Below, in pieces: positions 13,775 through 19,428 of a stretch of 21,453 nt of DNA. The DNA lies in IMG/VR virus record IMGVR_UViG_3300048769_000038, positions 1 through 21,453 of that record. One strand, 5' to 3'. Both the position numbers and the translations under genes were made by a program. The stretch's first letter is position 1. Every line of letters starts with the position of its first letter. The notes beneath the pieces are model-generated. The model saw only the letters and a program-made list of their open reading frames with translations, did no database searches and had not been told where the DNA came from. The stretch is from a virus.

Positions 13775-14107
13775 TTATTCTAATCCAAGATCCATGAGCT
13801 TCATAACTTTTGTGAGACGAGCGAGCTTTTTCTTGTCGTATTTACGAAGCGCACATCGAAGAGTGTACAGCGCATCATTCACATCATCAACCGCCCTATC
13901 AGCATCGTTTTTCAGAAGCTCAAGCCTATGAATTGCCCCTGTCGGGGATTGGAGGTCATCAATCCTCCATTCCATCACGTCAACGGCCTTATTCAGCCTG
14001 TCGATCCGACCATTCAACGCGGTATCTGCCTCAGCGCACCTCTCGTCCATCCATGCCATGAAGTTTTTGAAAGCATTCTCAGACACCATCTTTTCGGATT
14101 CGTCCAT
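13775..14107 (-). CDS. Coiled-coil hypothetical protein
   Basis: 110 residues from the ATG at 14107-14105, chosen because GAGG lies exactly 7 nt upstream. The open frame extends to 14164 but without a ribosome site. The protein is almost all helix: 'ENAFKNFMAWMDERCAEADT', 'ALNGRIDRLNKAVDVMEWRI', 'DADRAVDDVNDALYTLRCAL', ending in 'KVMKLMDLGLE'. Heptad spacing suggests a coiled coil or a small helical bundle. No enzymatic motif. Confidence 0.55.
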   Translation of the reverse strand: MDESEKMVSENAFKNFMAWMDERCAEADTALNGRIDRLNKAVDVMEWRIDDLQSPTGAIHRLELLKNDADRAVDDVNDALYTLRCALRKYDKKKLARLTKVMKLMDLGLE

Positions 14108-14118
14108 CACTAATCCTC

Positions 14119-14229
14119 TCAAAAAAGAGCCTTTCCGGCTATATGTAAGGCAATAAAATAACAAAGCATTGTCATCCTAGGACAAAACAACCAGCCCAGG
14201 AAAATCATTATGGAGATCATCGCTGTCAT
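14119..14229 (-). CDS. Possible 36-residue membrane peptide
   Basis: ATG 14229-14227 to TGA 14121-14119 encodes 36 mostly hydrophobic residues (MTAMISIMIFLGWLFCPRMT, then MLCYFIALHIAGKALF), enough for one or two short membrane segments. The ribosome site is weak. It fills the only gap of about 160 nt in this part of the operon and its stop sits at the next gene's Shine-Dalgarno, so translation coupling is possible. If it is not real, this gap holds no other feature I can see. Confidence 0.35.
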   Translation of the reverse strand: MTAMISIMIFLGWLFCPRMTMLCYFIALHIAGKALF

Positions 14230-14265
14230 CACACGGCTATCCGCAGTTCGCGCACTTAATAGTGA

Positions 14266-14691
14266 TCACTTAGTTCTCTTTTTGCTGTCTAGTGTATTTT
14301 CTATCGCTTCAATACGACCGAAGAGTTCTTTGTATCCAGCGGCCGCGATTCGGGTCTGTTCAAACAACTCTTCTATGGATTCTTCAATATCACTCTTCTT
14401 TTCTTGACCCAACTTTGTAGCAGCTTCCCCAGGAATCCAGATCTCGTACTCGGCCTCTTCTTCGCAAAACGAGTCGTGGACTTTCCACCCAGATCGTCGG
14501 AGGTCTTCTTTTATTTCTTTAAAGTATGGGTGGGTAGAAACTATGCGATATCTGCTATCAACCACCATCTGCTTATATAGGCTGTCAAGTAGCATGGTTT
14601 TTATCAACTTCTGGTTCGACGCCCGATCGAGTGACACAACGACCCTCTGGCTTTTTTCTAGCTCTGCCTGTAGTTTTTTCTTTCCGAACAT
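14266..14691 (-). CDS. Hypothetical helical protein
   Basis: 141 residues. A basic start (MFGKKKLQAELEKSQ) is followed by a folded domain 'YRIVSTHPYFKEIKEDLRRS' with 'GWKVHDSFCEEEAEYEIWIP', and a C-terminal coiled coil 'DIEESIEELFEQTRIAAAGY'. No family recognised. It lies 19 nt after the SPFH gene's stop. A membrane-associated partner of SPFH is possible but purely positional. Confidence 0.55.
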   Translation of the reverse strand: MFGKKKLQAELEKSQRVVVSLDRASNQKLIKTMLLDSLYKQMVVDSRYRIVSTHPYFKEIKEDLRRSGWKVHDSFCEEEAEYEIWIPGEAATKLGQEKKSDIEESIEELFEQTRIAAAGYKELFGRIEAIENTLDSKKRTK

Positions 14692-14710
14692 GGTTTACCT
14701 CGTCTGTCTT

Positions 14711-15598
14711 TCATTTTATCTCGATGAACGGCAATGCCCCAGAAGTTACGTGTGGCATTTTCCCGTCCCACTTCTGGACAGCCTGCCATTGGATGAGTTC
14801 GGCGGTCACGGACGCGGCCAAGACCAGATTAGCCTTCGCCTCTGACTCCGATTGCAGTATAACGCACCGCGCCTGTCCTTCAGCCTTCGCAATCTGCTTC
14901 TTAGCCTCGGCTTCTGCCTCCCTAAGCTCGTTTTCTCGCTGCTGCGCACGCTGCATGGCCTCAATCTTGGCATTGAGTGCAGAGATAACCGTCTGAGGGA
15001 AGTGAAACCTACCGATGAGATAGATGCGCGATAGCTCGATTCCTATGGGGGCAAGGTCAGCTTTGACGTGATCTTCTACATCCTCAAAGAATCCCTCCTT
15101 CCCAGAATATAGGTCTTCTATCTTGGTTTTGGATGCAGATTTATTAACCGCGTCACGAATATAGTTACGAATGAATACGTTGGTTATTTCATCCATTCCC
15201 CTTCGATATCTCTGAAAGATGAGATGGATGGCATCCGGTCGAAGATGGTAGGTAATGCCTATGTCGGCCGACACAGCCATTCCTTCAGACGTTTGAAAGT
15301 CAAAACCCTCTCCCTCGCCCTCCCAGGTGTCGTTCTGCTCAAAAATTGGAAACTGATAAACACTTTTCCAAGGCGCGACCCAGTGCATTCCGACATGAAG
15401 CTCTTTATCTTCCACACCCTTTTGATCTCCCAGCATGTCGATCACAACGCCTACATAACCTGGCTGGATCATCTTAAAAAACATGATCCAAATAATGATC
15501 AGTGCTGCTAGGGCTATAAATAACCATTTGTGTCTGAGAATAAATTGATAAGCTGGATTTTCTGAATCTTGTTTTTTATCTTCTGTATATACGTACAC
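14711..15598 (-). CDS. SPFH/Band 7 (stomatin/prohibitin-like) membrane protein
   Basis: 295 residues from the GTG at 15598-15596, picked because AAGGAG lies exactly 6 nt upstream. The frame to 15649 would run through the tRNA-like element. One transmembrane helix (about residues 25-43, WLFIALAALIIIWIMFF) precedes the SPFH domain: 'IQPGYVGVVIDMLGDQKG', 'HVGMHWVAPWKSVYQFPIF', 'DFQTSEGMAVSADIGITYHL'. A long Glu/Ala/Lys coiled coil follows (about 220-265, with 'AQQRENELREAEAEAKKQIA'). SPFH proteins oligomerise on membranes and scaffold proteases or channels. A phage copy may reshape the host membrane, resist lysis or block superinfection. That is inference. Confidence 0.88.
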   Translation of the reverse strand: MYVYTEDKKQDSENPAYQFILRHKWLFIALAALIIIWIMFFKMIQPGYVGVVIDMLGDQKGVEDKELHVGMHWVAPWKSVYQFPIFEQNDTWEGEGEGFDFQTSEGMAVSADIGITYHLRPDAIHLIFQRYRRGMDEITNVFIRNYIRDAVNKSASKTKIEDLYSGKEGFFEDVEDHVKADLAPIGIELSRIYLIGRFHFPQTVISALNAKIEAMQRAQQRENELREAEAEAKKQIAKAEGQARCVILQSESEAKANLVLAASVTAELIQWQAVQKWDGKMPHVTSGALPFIEIK

Positions 15599-15623
15599 GT
15601 CTATCTCCTTTTTCCCTATATTA

Positions 15624-15728
15624 GCCGTAGGAAGGATTCGAACCTCCATCTGGTGTGTTTTGTCGCTACGCGATTTGTCACATCCGCAGCGGTATCACCC
15701 GCGTGCCTCACCCAAATGGATCTACGGC
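15624..15728 (-). tRNA. tRNA-like element with canonical ends and abnormal middle
   Basis: On the minus strand a 7-bp acceptor GCCGTAG/CTACGGC (9 bp counting the flanking TA/TA) encloses 105 nt. A T-arm GGAGG-TTCGAAT-CCTTC sits in the right place, and a GTTCGAATCC T-loop is intact. The middle does not fold as a normal tRNA: it contains GCGG-GTGATA-CCGC (4 bp, loop of 6, TGATA would give anticodon GAT) and a 10-bp hairpin with a 7-nt loop GTGACAA (would give GAC). It is about 30 nt longer than a class I tRNA, and no CCA is encoded. It could be a degenerate tRNA, a tRNA carrying an insertion, or a remnant attachment site. The 93 nt before it (15731-15823) hold only a 17-codon ORF behind a GAGG. 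Confidence 0.42.
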
Positions 15729-15823
15729 TATTGCAAAGTCGTGCCGTCAAGATCTGGCATCTATCGGTCTTCATCCTGCTTTCTTTCAGAGTCGGAGCAT
15801 TCAATATCGCACATGAGATGACC

Positions 15824-16024
15824 TCACATCGGCCAGGAATGAGCACCCCTCTCGTTGTAAGATTTTACAAACCTCAGAGCGCACACCTTCCGATTCTCTT
15901 CAAGTCCCATACGATTTGCCCAATCAAAGGCGCGTCGATAGGCCTCAGCCATCACAGGGTCTTCAGAACCATTAATAGCCAAGGGATATACCTCTAAAAT
16001 TATGTACGGTAAGCTTTTTTCCAT
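15824..16024 (-). CDS. Small protein with 'FDWANRMGLE' motif
   Basis: 66 residues. 'EDPVMAEAYRRAFDWANRMG' followed by 'LEENRKVCALRFVKSYN' matches the central part of the 121-residue protein at 9696-10061: FDWANRMGLE is identical, and 27 of 30 nt are identical at 15900-15929 versus 9901-9930. The start has AGGGCGG upstream. The repeated motif suggests a shared small domain, or recent copying between two sites of the phage. Function unknown. There is no obvious catalytic residue set. Confidence 0.55.
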   Translation of the reverse strand: MEKSLPYIILEVYPLAINGSEDPVMAEAYRRAFDWANRMGLEENRKVCALRFVKSYNERGAHSWPM

Positions 16025-16042
16025 ACGACCGCCCTATTGACA

Positions 16043-16177
16043 TCAGAATAAACATCGAAAATGTAACGAAAAATCGGCATTTATGAACAGCATCAACAAC
16101 GTCTTAAGAAGAGAATTATATATATGTTCTTCATCTTCAGACTCTGTTGGAGTTGTGCATAAAGGGGCCTCTCTCAT
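16043..16177 (-). CDS. Very short hypothetical protein
   Basis: 44 residues from ATG 16177-16175 (GGGGG 5 nt upstream) to TGA 16045-16043. It reads MREAPLCTTPTESEDEEHIY followed by 'SLLKTLLMLFINADFSLHF', i.e. an acidic N-terminus and an amphipathic or hydrophobic helix. It closes the gap between the genes at 16024 and 16211 with 18 and 33 nt spacers, as expected in this operon. The TATAAT inside it (16115-16120, minus strand) has no good -35. Confidence 0.38.
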   Translation of the reverse strand: MREAPLCTTPTESEDEEHIYNSLLKTLLMLFINADFSLHFRCLF

Positions 16178-16210
16178 TTATACCCCCGATATTCCCAAGT
16201 AGACGCCTTC

Positions 16211-16552
16211 TTAGACGGCTTTTTTGCTTTTCCGGCCACGTTTAGGGCTATCGCCACCGCTTGCTTGTGAGGCTTCCCCGCTTTTATTTCTGTCTCTATG
16301 TTCGCCGATACGGCAGCTCGGCCTTTCCCTTTCTTCAACGGCATGGCTTACCTCTGCGTTTTTTTGTTCTTCCCTACAGCGGCACTGGACGCAAAGCTCA
16401 CTCTCATCCGACTCTACAACCGCCCCGCACGACCCGCAATACATCATCCAAGCCTCTTGCTCAGACGATCGTACCGGCTGCTGCTCGGGCGTTGGCTCAA
16501 CCGAGCGCACAATACTATCCCCCATTGCGCTGGGGTCTGAAAAATCTACCAT
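16211..16552 (-). CDS. Zinc-ribbon protein with low-complexity flanks
   Basis: 113 residues. A central zinc-ribbon 'YCGSCGAVVESDESELCVQC' (CxxC, 14 residues, CxxC) is flanked by disordered Ser/Glu-rich (1-35) and Arg/Lys/Gly-rich (70-113, ends KRGRKSKKAV) stretches. Such small zinc proteins in phages may bind nucleic acid or host polymerase. No family can be given. The start lies 9 nt downstream of the RusA stop. Confidence 0.5.
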   Translation of the reverse strand: MVDFSDPSAMGDSIVRSVEPTPEQQPVRSSEQEAWMMYCGSCGAVVESDESELCVQCRCREEQKNAEVSHAVEERERPSCRIGEHRDRNKSGEASQASGGDSPKRGRKSKKAV

Positions 16553-16561
16553 AAGGTCCTT

Positions 16562-17143
16562 CTAATGCTCTCTCGGAGCGTCGCACTCATAGTACACGTG
16601 ACGCCCGTCCCCGTCTTCGGTAATGAAAACGTGAAATATCTCTCGATGCTGCAATCCTAGGTGGTTTGCTTTCTTGACCATGTACTCTAAATCGGCGGGA
16701 GTAATTTCTTTGCCAACTGTCTTTGCGTGCTCTTGTATCATAACACCCCCGAGCTCATAAATTTTGAACTCTGCTCTAGTGGTAACGGAAAATCTTTTTT
16801 CTGCATAGACAGAAGCGATGAGACAGTCATCTTTGTAGGCGATCCCGTTCATCGCATCGAATGAAAACTTAAGGAGATTGTCGACGTCTCCTCGCTGCGT
16901 ATGATATTCGCCTTCCAATGCCTTTCTTTTGACCTCAGACAGGCTAGAAGCGATCGGAAGAAAGTAAGTCGCATCGACATGCAATGGCGCGCCTGGCCGC
17001 AATTTAGGCTCATTGCGGATCTGGTTTGCGACCATCCACTTCCACCGCATCTTCTCGTCATGGTCGGGATTGTAAAACCGTCCACCCGAGGATCGTGGCC
17101 GTTTTTGAAAGACAGGCTCTTGGTCTATCGTGATCGAAAGCAT
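16562..17143 (-). CDS. rusA-like: RusA-type Holliday-junction resolvase with C-terminal extension
   Basis: 193 residues from ATG 17143-17141 (GGAGG 5 nt upstream). A GTG four codons earlier is the alternative. It shows the RusA signature: 'QKRPRSSGGRFYNPDHDEKM' at the N-terminus, 'HTQRGDVDNLLKFSFDAMNG' with acidic residues D86, D88 and D96, and 'IAYKDDCLIASVYAEKRFS' with D105/D106 and K116. It cuts four-way junctions or branches during recombination and packaging. Canonical RusA is ~120 residues. From about 131 onward this one carries an extra ~60 residues, 'LEYMVKKANHLGLQHREIFH', that resemble the ANRMGLE proteins of this phage. Confidence 0.85.
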   Translation of the reverse strand: MLSITIDQEPVFQKRPRSSGGRFYNPDHDEKMRWKWMVANQIRNEPKLRPGAPLHVDATYFLPIASSLSEVKRKALEGEYHTQRGDVDNLLKFSFDAMNGIAYKDDCLIASVYAEKRFSVTTRAEFKIYELGGVMIQEHAKTVGKEITPADLEYMVKKANHLGLQHREIFHVFITEDGDGRHVYYECDAPREH

Positions 17144-17334
17144 TTGCGCCTCCACTTTGCGTCCGGATCGCAGTAGTCCTCGTCAAACGTACTACGCTCT
17201 CCAGGCCCGCTTCCCGCCCAGCTTTTGTACTGCCAGTAGCCCCCGATGCACAAAGATCCGGTATCAGGCGTCGGTATGATCCGGTATGAGGACTTCGGCA
17301 GTTTTGTGCGCTCTTTAGGCTTTTTACTCTTCAT
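17125..17334 (-). CDS. Small basic protein with aromatic segment
   Basis: 69 residues. The ATG (17334-17332) overlaps the stop of the initiator gene as ATGA, so it is translationally coupled; the longer frame to 17421 lies inside that gene. It begins MKSKKPKERTKLPKSSYRII, then 'GSLCIGGYWQYKSWAGSGPG', then an Arg/Lys-rich C-terminus with two Cys. It overlaps the RusA start by 19 nt. Position between initiator and resolvase suggests a replication/recombination accessory, but no family is recognised. Confidence 0.5.
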   Translation of the reverse strand: MKSKKPKERTKLPKSSYRIIPTPDTGSLCIGGYWQYKSWAGSGPGERSTFDEDYCDPDAKWRRKCFRSR

Positions 17335-18461
17335 GTCTGCACCAATTTTTGCGTACATTGTGCATACATTGCTTCTGCAAAGGGGTTTTGCGAGGATATC
17401 CCAAGCCCAACGCCTTCCCAATACTCCTCAGACCCACCGATGCTGTGGGTCGTCTCAATCGCCCCGCTGATCCGCGTCAGCGCATCTCTGCCTCGAGAAA
17501 AGATATAGTTGTTCTCAAATCGCCTCGACAAGTCAACGGCAAAAGCCCTCCTCCGATCGTACATCGGGCCTACCATGAGGGCTTCGGGCCTATGCTGACG
17601 AGGCTTTCTACGGGCCGTGGCCTCGATGCAGTATGCCTTCGCAAGCTCAAACTCTGAGCGATACTTGCTGCTGTGCGTGTTACCGTCCCTCTCCATCGCA
17701 AAAAGCGTTGCCCTAGCGTTTTTGAGCCGTTTGTACGCCTCCTCACGGCCGAAGTTTGAGACTAAGTACGCCTCTTCCTCAGCCGTCAGCACCGCCCGTT
17801 GTCTTGGCTCCTGCTTTTTGTAATCATTTCTTTTAAAGCGAGGTGGTAACCGCTTTACCTCATCGCGGTCTTCGGCCCCTCGCGTGCGCAATACTACCTC
17901 TCTATTAGCTTCTAGTATTGTGTTTTTATTATACCGCGCGTACGTGTGTAGAGGATTTGTCTCAGAAGCGGGGGGGGGTGACAGGGGGGTGACAGGGGGG
18001 GGTGACAGGGGGGTGACAACCGGCCCCCGTTCCCGCCCCCCAATACGATCAATCGGGGCCTGTATTATTATGCTCTTCGCTAGTATAGATTTTATTTGTG
18101 GGTCTTCGAACGGAAGCACCTTACCGCAGCCGATTGTACGCTCCGGCGGATGCAGCCCAAGAAGCTCATCTATGATTGGCTCGTGGCTTGTAGGATAGTA
18201 TATCTGGCGTCGGATGCCGTTGTGGGTCTGCACCATCTTTGTGCAGATGCTACCCGACTTCTTGGCCTCGGCTGTCCGTCGTTGGACGGTACGCTTTGAG
18301 ACGCCAAAATGCCTTGCGATGCTGTGAGGAGAGAAAAAAGCATAGCCTATTGCTCGGCTCATGTGGCGTACGCAGTCGGTAAACTGGGATAAACTGAGCA
18401 GTCCAGGTTGTCTATTGTATTGAGTGGCTTGCGGTAATTGAGATGATTTGCTATTCTTCAC
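17331..18461 (-). CDS. Replication initiator-like protein with N-terminal HTH (lambda O-like layout)
   Basis: 376 residues from the GTG at 18461-18459 (AGG 6 nt upstream). The frame remains open to 18587, but that region contains repeats and a terminator-like hairpin and looks intergenic. Residues ~30-75 form a winged/HTH segment: 'SRAIGYAFFSPHSIARHFGV' and 'SKRTVQRRTAEAKKSGSI'. The middle is a Pro-rich linker (VTPLSPPPVTPLSPPP) encoded by a G-rich tandem repeat; the C-terminal half is basic with 'EEEAYLVSNFGREEAYKRLK' helices. DNA-binding N-terminus, linker with internal repeats and basic C-terminus recall phage O-type initiators whose origin lies inside the gene. Function by layout, not by a recognised conserved domain. 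Confidence 0.62.
   Translation of the reverse strand: MKNSKSSQLPQATQYNRQPGLLSLSQFTDCVRHMSRAIGYAFFSPHSIARHFGVSKRTVQRRTAEAKKSGSICTKMVQTHNGIRRQIYYPTSHEPIIDELLGLHPPERTIGCGKVLPFEDPQIKSILAKSIIIQAPIDRIGGRERGPVVTPLSPPPVTPLSPPPASETNPLHTYARYNKNTILEANREVVLRTRGAEDRDEVKRLPPRFKRNDYKKQEPRQRAVLTAEEEAYLVSNFGREEAYKRLKNARATLFAMERDGNTHSSKYRSEFELAKAYCIEATARRKPRQHRPEALMVGPMYDRRRAFAVDLSRRFENNYIFSRGRDALTRISGAIETTHSIGGSEEYWEGVGLGISSQNPFAEAMYAQCTQKLVQT
17349..17370. repeat. Tandem 11-mer, site 1
   Basis: TTGCGTACATT and GTGCATACATT are adjacent (11-bp period, about one helical turn) at the 3' end of the initiator gene. The same motif pair occurs at 18803-18824 (see there). A protein-binding site is possible, but the site is inside coding sequence. 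Confidence 0.35.
17970..18018. repeat. Four G-rich iteron-like repeats inside the initiator gene; candidate origin
   Basis: On the plus strand G9-TGACA, G6-TGACA, G8-TGACA and G6-TGACA follow each other: four copies of GGGGGGTGACA. They are arranged as two near-identical 25-bp blocks and encode the Pro-rich linker. An AT-rich stretch (TTTTTATTATA) lies 36-52 bp away on the left. Iterons plus an AT-rich DNA-unwinding region within an initiator gene is the lambda ori pattern. The homopolymer runs may also slip and change linker length or frame. Confidence 0.6.
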
Positions 18462-18476
18462 GACATACCTATGTAG

Positions 18477-18520
18477 GATGTAGTAACTGGTCTCTGCGAA
18501 AACTGAACAGGCACTACATC
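18477..18520. repeat. Inverted repeat upstream of the initiator gene
   Basis: GATGTAGT (18477-18484) and ACTACATC (18513-18520) are perfect inverted 8-mers 28 nt apart, and CCTATGTAGG (18469-18478) is a near-palindrome beside them. They lie in the ~144-nt space between the initiator start (18461) and the stop at 18606. They may be operator half-sites for a regulator. Confidence 0.35.
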
Positions 18521-18527
18521 GTGGTTG

Positions 18528-18551
18528 GGTGCGGCTTTGATCGGCCGCACC
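18528..18551 (+). terminator. Hairpin with T-tract (terminator-like) on the plus strand
   Basis: GGTGCGGC (18528-18535) pairs perfectly with GCCGCACC (18544-18551), loop of 8, followed on the plus strand by GTCTTTTTCCC. It would stop antisense transcription coming from the left. Its position inside the upstream open frame of the initiator argues that the true start is the GTG at 18461. Confidence 0.45.
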
Positions 18552-18586
18552 GTCTTTTTCCCTTCTTACGTCTTTTTCCCTTCTCA
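18551..18586. repeat. Tandem 18-bp repeat
   Basis: Two copies (18551-18568 and 18569-18586) of CGTCTTTTTCCCTTCTTA, 17/18 identical. The left copy supplies the T-tract of the terminator-like hairpin, and the duplication doubles it. If translated from the far GTG it would give a repeated RREKD motif, but no ribosome site supports that. Confidence 0.5.
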
Positions 18587-18605
18587 CACTAGGGTCCGTC
18601 GTTGA

Positions 18606-18812
18606 TCAAGTGACGGAGTCATGTTCATTAAATTTCCTACGCTCATTTTTAGCAAGAAAATCTGGTAATACGATCGGGAAAACGGGGCAAATCACGCCGT
18701 TTTTCAGCTCGTAAGATGCTTGTATTAGACGAGTTACAACTATTTTGCTGGGTGGAAGATTAGCGGAAGAGAGTTTATGGCTCACGTGGACATGTTTGCT
18801 GTATGCGTACAT
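18606..18812 (-). CDS. Small hypothetical protein after the Cro-like gene
   Basis: 68 residues if the ATG at 18812-18810 is used. A longer in-frame start lies within the Cro-like gene. It begins MYAYSKHVHVSHKLSSANLP and continues 'SKIVVTRLIQASYELKNGVI' with a hydrophobic 'CPVFPIVLPDFLA' and basic/acidic tail. The Shine-Dalgarno is weak. It overlaps the Cro-like gene's 3' end by 38 nt and contains the second tandem 11-mer at its start. Lambda has cII here, but no cII features are seen. Real but of unknown function is the most I can say. Confidence 0.42.
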   Translation of the reverse strand: MYAYSKHVHVSHKLSSANLPPSKIVVTRLIQASYELKNGVICPVFPIVLPDFLAKNERRKFNEHDSVT

Positions 18813-19038
18813 TTTGCGTACATTCGCACTCGTTAAGCTCTTTAAGCTCATCAGGGTTAAGTAGCTCCTCGGGCGTGACCTCGCCATTGGTCGCCTTGTA
18901 GATCTTCAGTGCGGTAAGTAGGGTCGGCGTATAGCGTCTGTTGCTGAGGTTTGAGACACTTTGCGCGGTTACGCCTATCGTTTGGGCAAAGTCGGTACCG
19001 CGGACTCGTCTCACCCAAAACCACTTATAAAGTTCCAT
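18775..19038 (-). CDS. Cro/YdaS-like HTH transcriptional repressor
   Basis: 87 residues, ATG at 19038 with AGGA 7 nt upstream. The HTH is 'RGTDFAQTIGVTAQSVSNLS' followed by 'NRRYTPTLLTALKIYKATNG', the compact layout of YdaS/Cro-type proteins; 'EVTPEELLNPDELKEL' after it is also typical. The C-terminal ~25 residues are polar with Cys. It is divergent from the recombination operon and reads toward the initiator, as cro does toward O. It probably represses the promoter(s) in the 190-nt intergenic space. A CI-type partner is not in the window. Confidence 0.78.
   Translation of the reverse strand: MELYKWFWVRRVRGTDFAQTIGVTAQSVSNLSNRRYTPTLLTALKIYKATNGEVTPEELLNPDELKELNECECTQNVRIQQTCPREP
18803..18824. 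repeat. Tandem 11-mer, site 2
   Basis: ATGCGTACATT and TTGCGTACATT are adjacent, matching the tandem pair at 17349-17370. Both copies lie on the same strand with the same 11-bp period. This site spans the end of the Cro-like gene and the start of the next ORF, where a regulator could bind. Confidence 0.4.
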
Positions 19039-19087
19039 TCTTTGATCCTATGCCTTGGGGTGTTTTCTGTGTGCTGGAAAGATTCTC

Positions 19088-19116
19088 TTGCTGTTAATTA
19101 ATCAATCAATTATATT
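19088..19116 (+). promoter_or_regulatory. Predicted early promoter and operator region
   Basis: TTGCTG (19088-19093) and TATATT (19111-19116) are 17 bp apart, matching sigma70 consensus 4/6 and 5/6. Between them lie TTAATTAA and two ATCAAT repeats, an AT-rich set that could be operators for the Cro-like repressor. The start would be near 19123, about 105 nt before the first gene of the operon. In the intergenic 19039-19227 I see no other gene. Confidence 0.5.
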
Positions 19117-19227
19117 AGATGTTATAGGGCGGGTTGCGGAAGCGATAAAGGCTCTGTAGATAGAGTGTGGGGCGGAAAGCCGAATTTGATAGACAGAAGA
19201 GAAAAGAAAATAAAAAGGAGAAACAAA

Positions 19228-19428
19228 ATGGAAAACAAAGATTGGCTTGGTGACTACACCCATCTCCTTGAGAGGAATGCAAACACAATGTTTTGGCAGC
19301 ATTCTTTGATGGGTGACATGGCGAGGGTTTTGAACGATAAAAAAGATCGCTACCGAGAACATATCAGCCCCAAAAAGCTCAGAGAAACCTTTGAGCTAAT
19401 GGCCTTGATGGTGGAGGTGGTGGAATGA
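19228..19428 (+). CDS. Small hypothetical early protein
   Basis: 66 residues, ATG at 19228 with AAGGAG 7 nt upstream. The open frame extends to 19165 with no ribosome site. It is helical and polar: MENKDWLGDYTHLLERNANT, 'MFWQHSLMGDMARVLNDKKD', with 'KKLRETFELMALMVEVVE' at the end. It overlaps the next gene as ATGA. The whole run to 20179 is early small proteins, so anti-host or recombination-accessory roles are possible. Confidence 0.6.
   Translation: MENKDWLGDYTHLLERNANTMFWQHSLMGDMARVLNDKKDRYREHISPKKLRETFELMALMVEVVE

Noticed and set aside
14210-14407. Plus-strand ORF over the 14.2-14.4 kb genes
   Set aside because: It is opposite to a well-supported minus-strand gene and composition is not protein-like; same for most other plus-strand frames between 1 and 18.5 kb except 12110-12361.
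15616-15846. Minus-strand ORF of 76 residues ending FESFLRLI
   Set aside because: Its second half is simply the translation of the tRNA-like element (acceptor and T-arm), and no family or neighbour supports it as a protein.
16115-16120. Perfect TATAAT on the minus strand
   Set aside because: There is no acceptable -35 at 16-18 nt and it falls in a small coding frame; probably AT-rich chance.
18462-18587. N-terminal extension of the initiator
   Set aside because: It contains a hairpin with T-tract, a tandem repeat and no Shine-Dalgarno at the GTG; it is better read as regulatory space.
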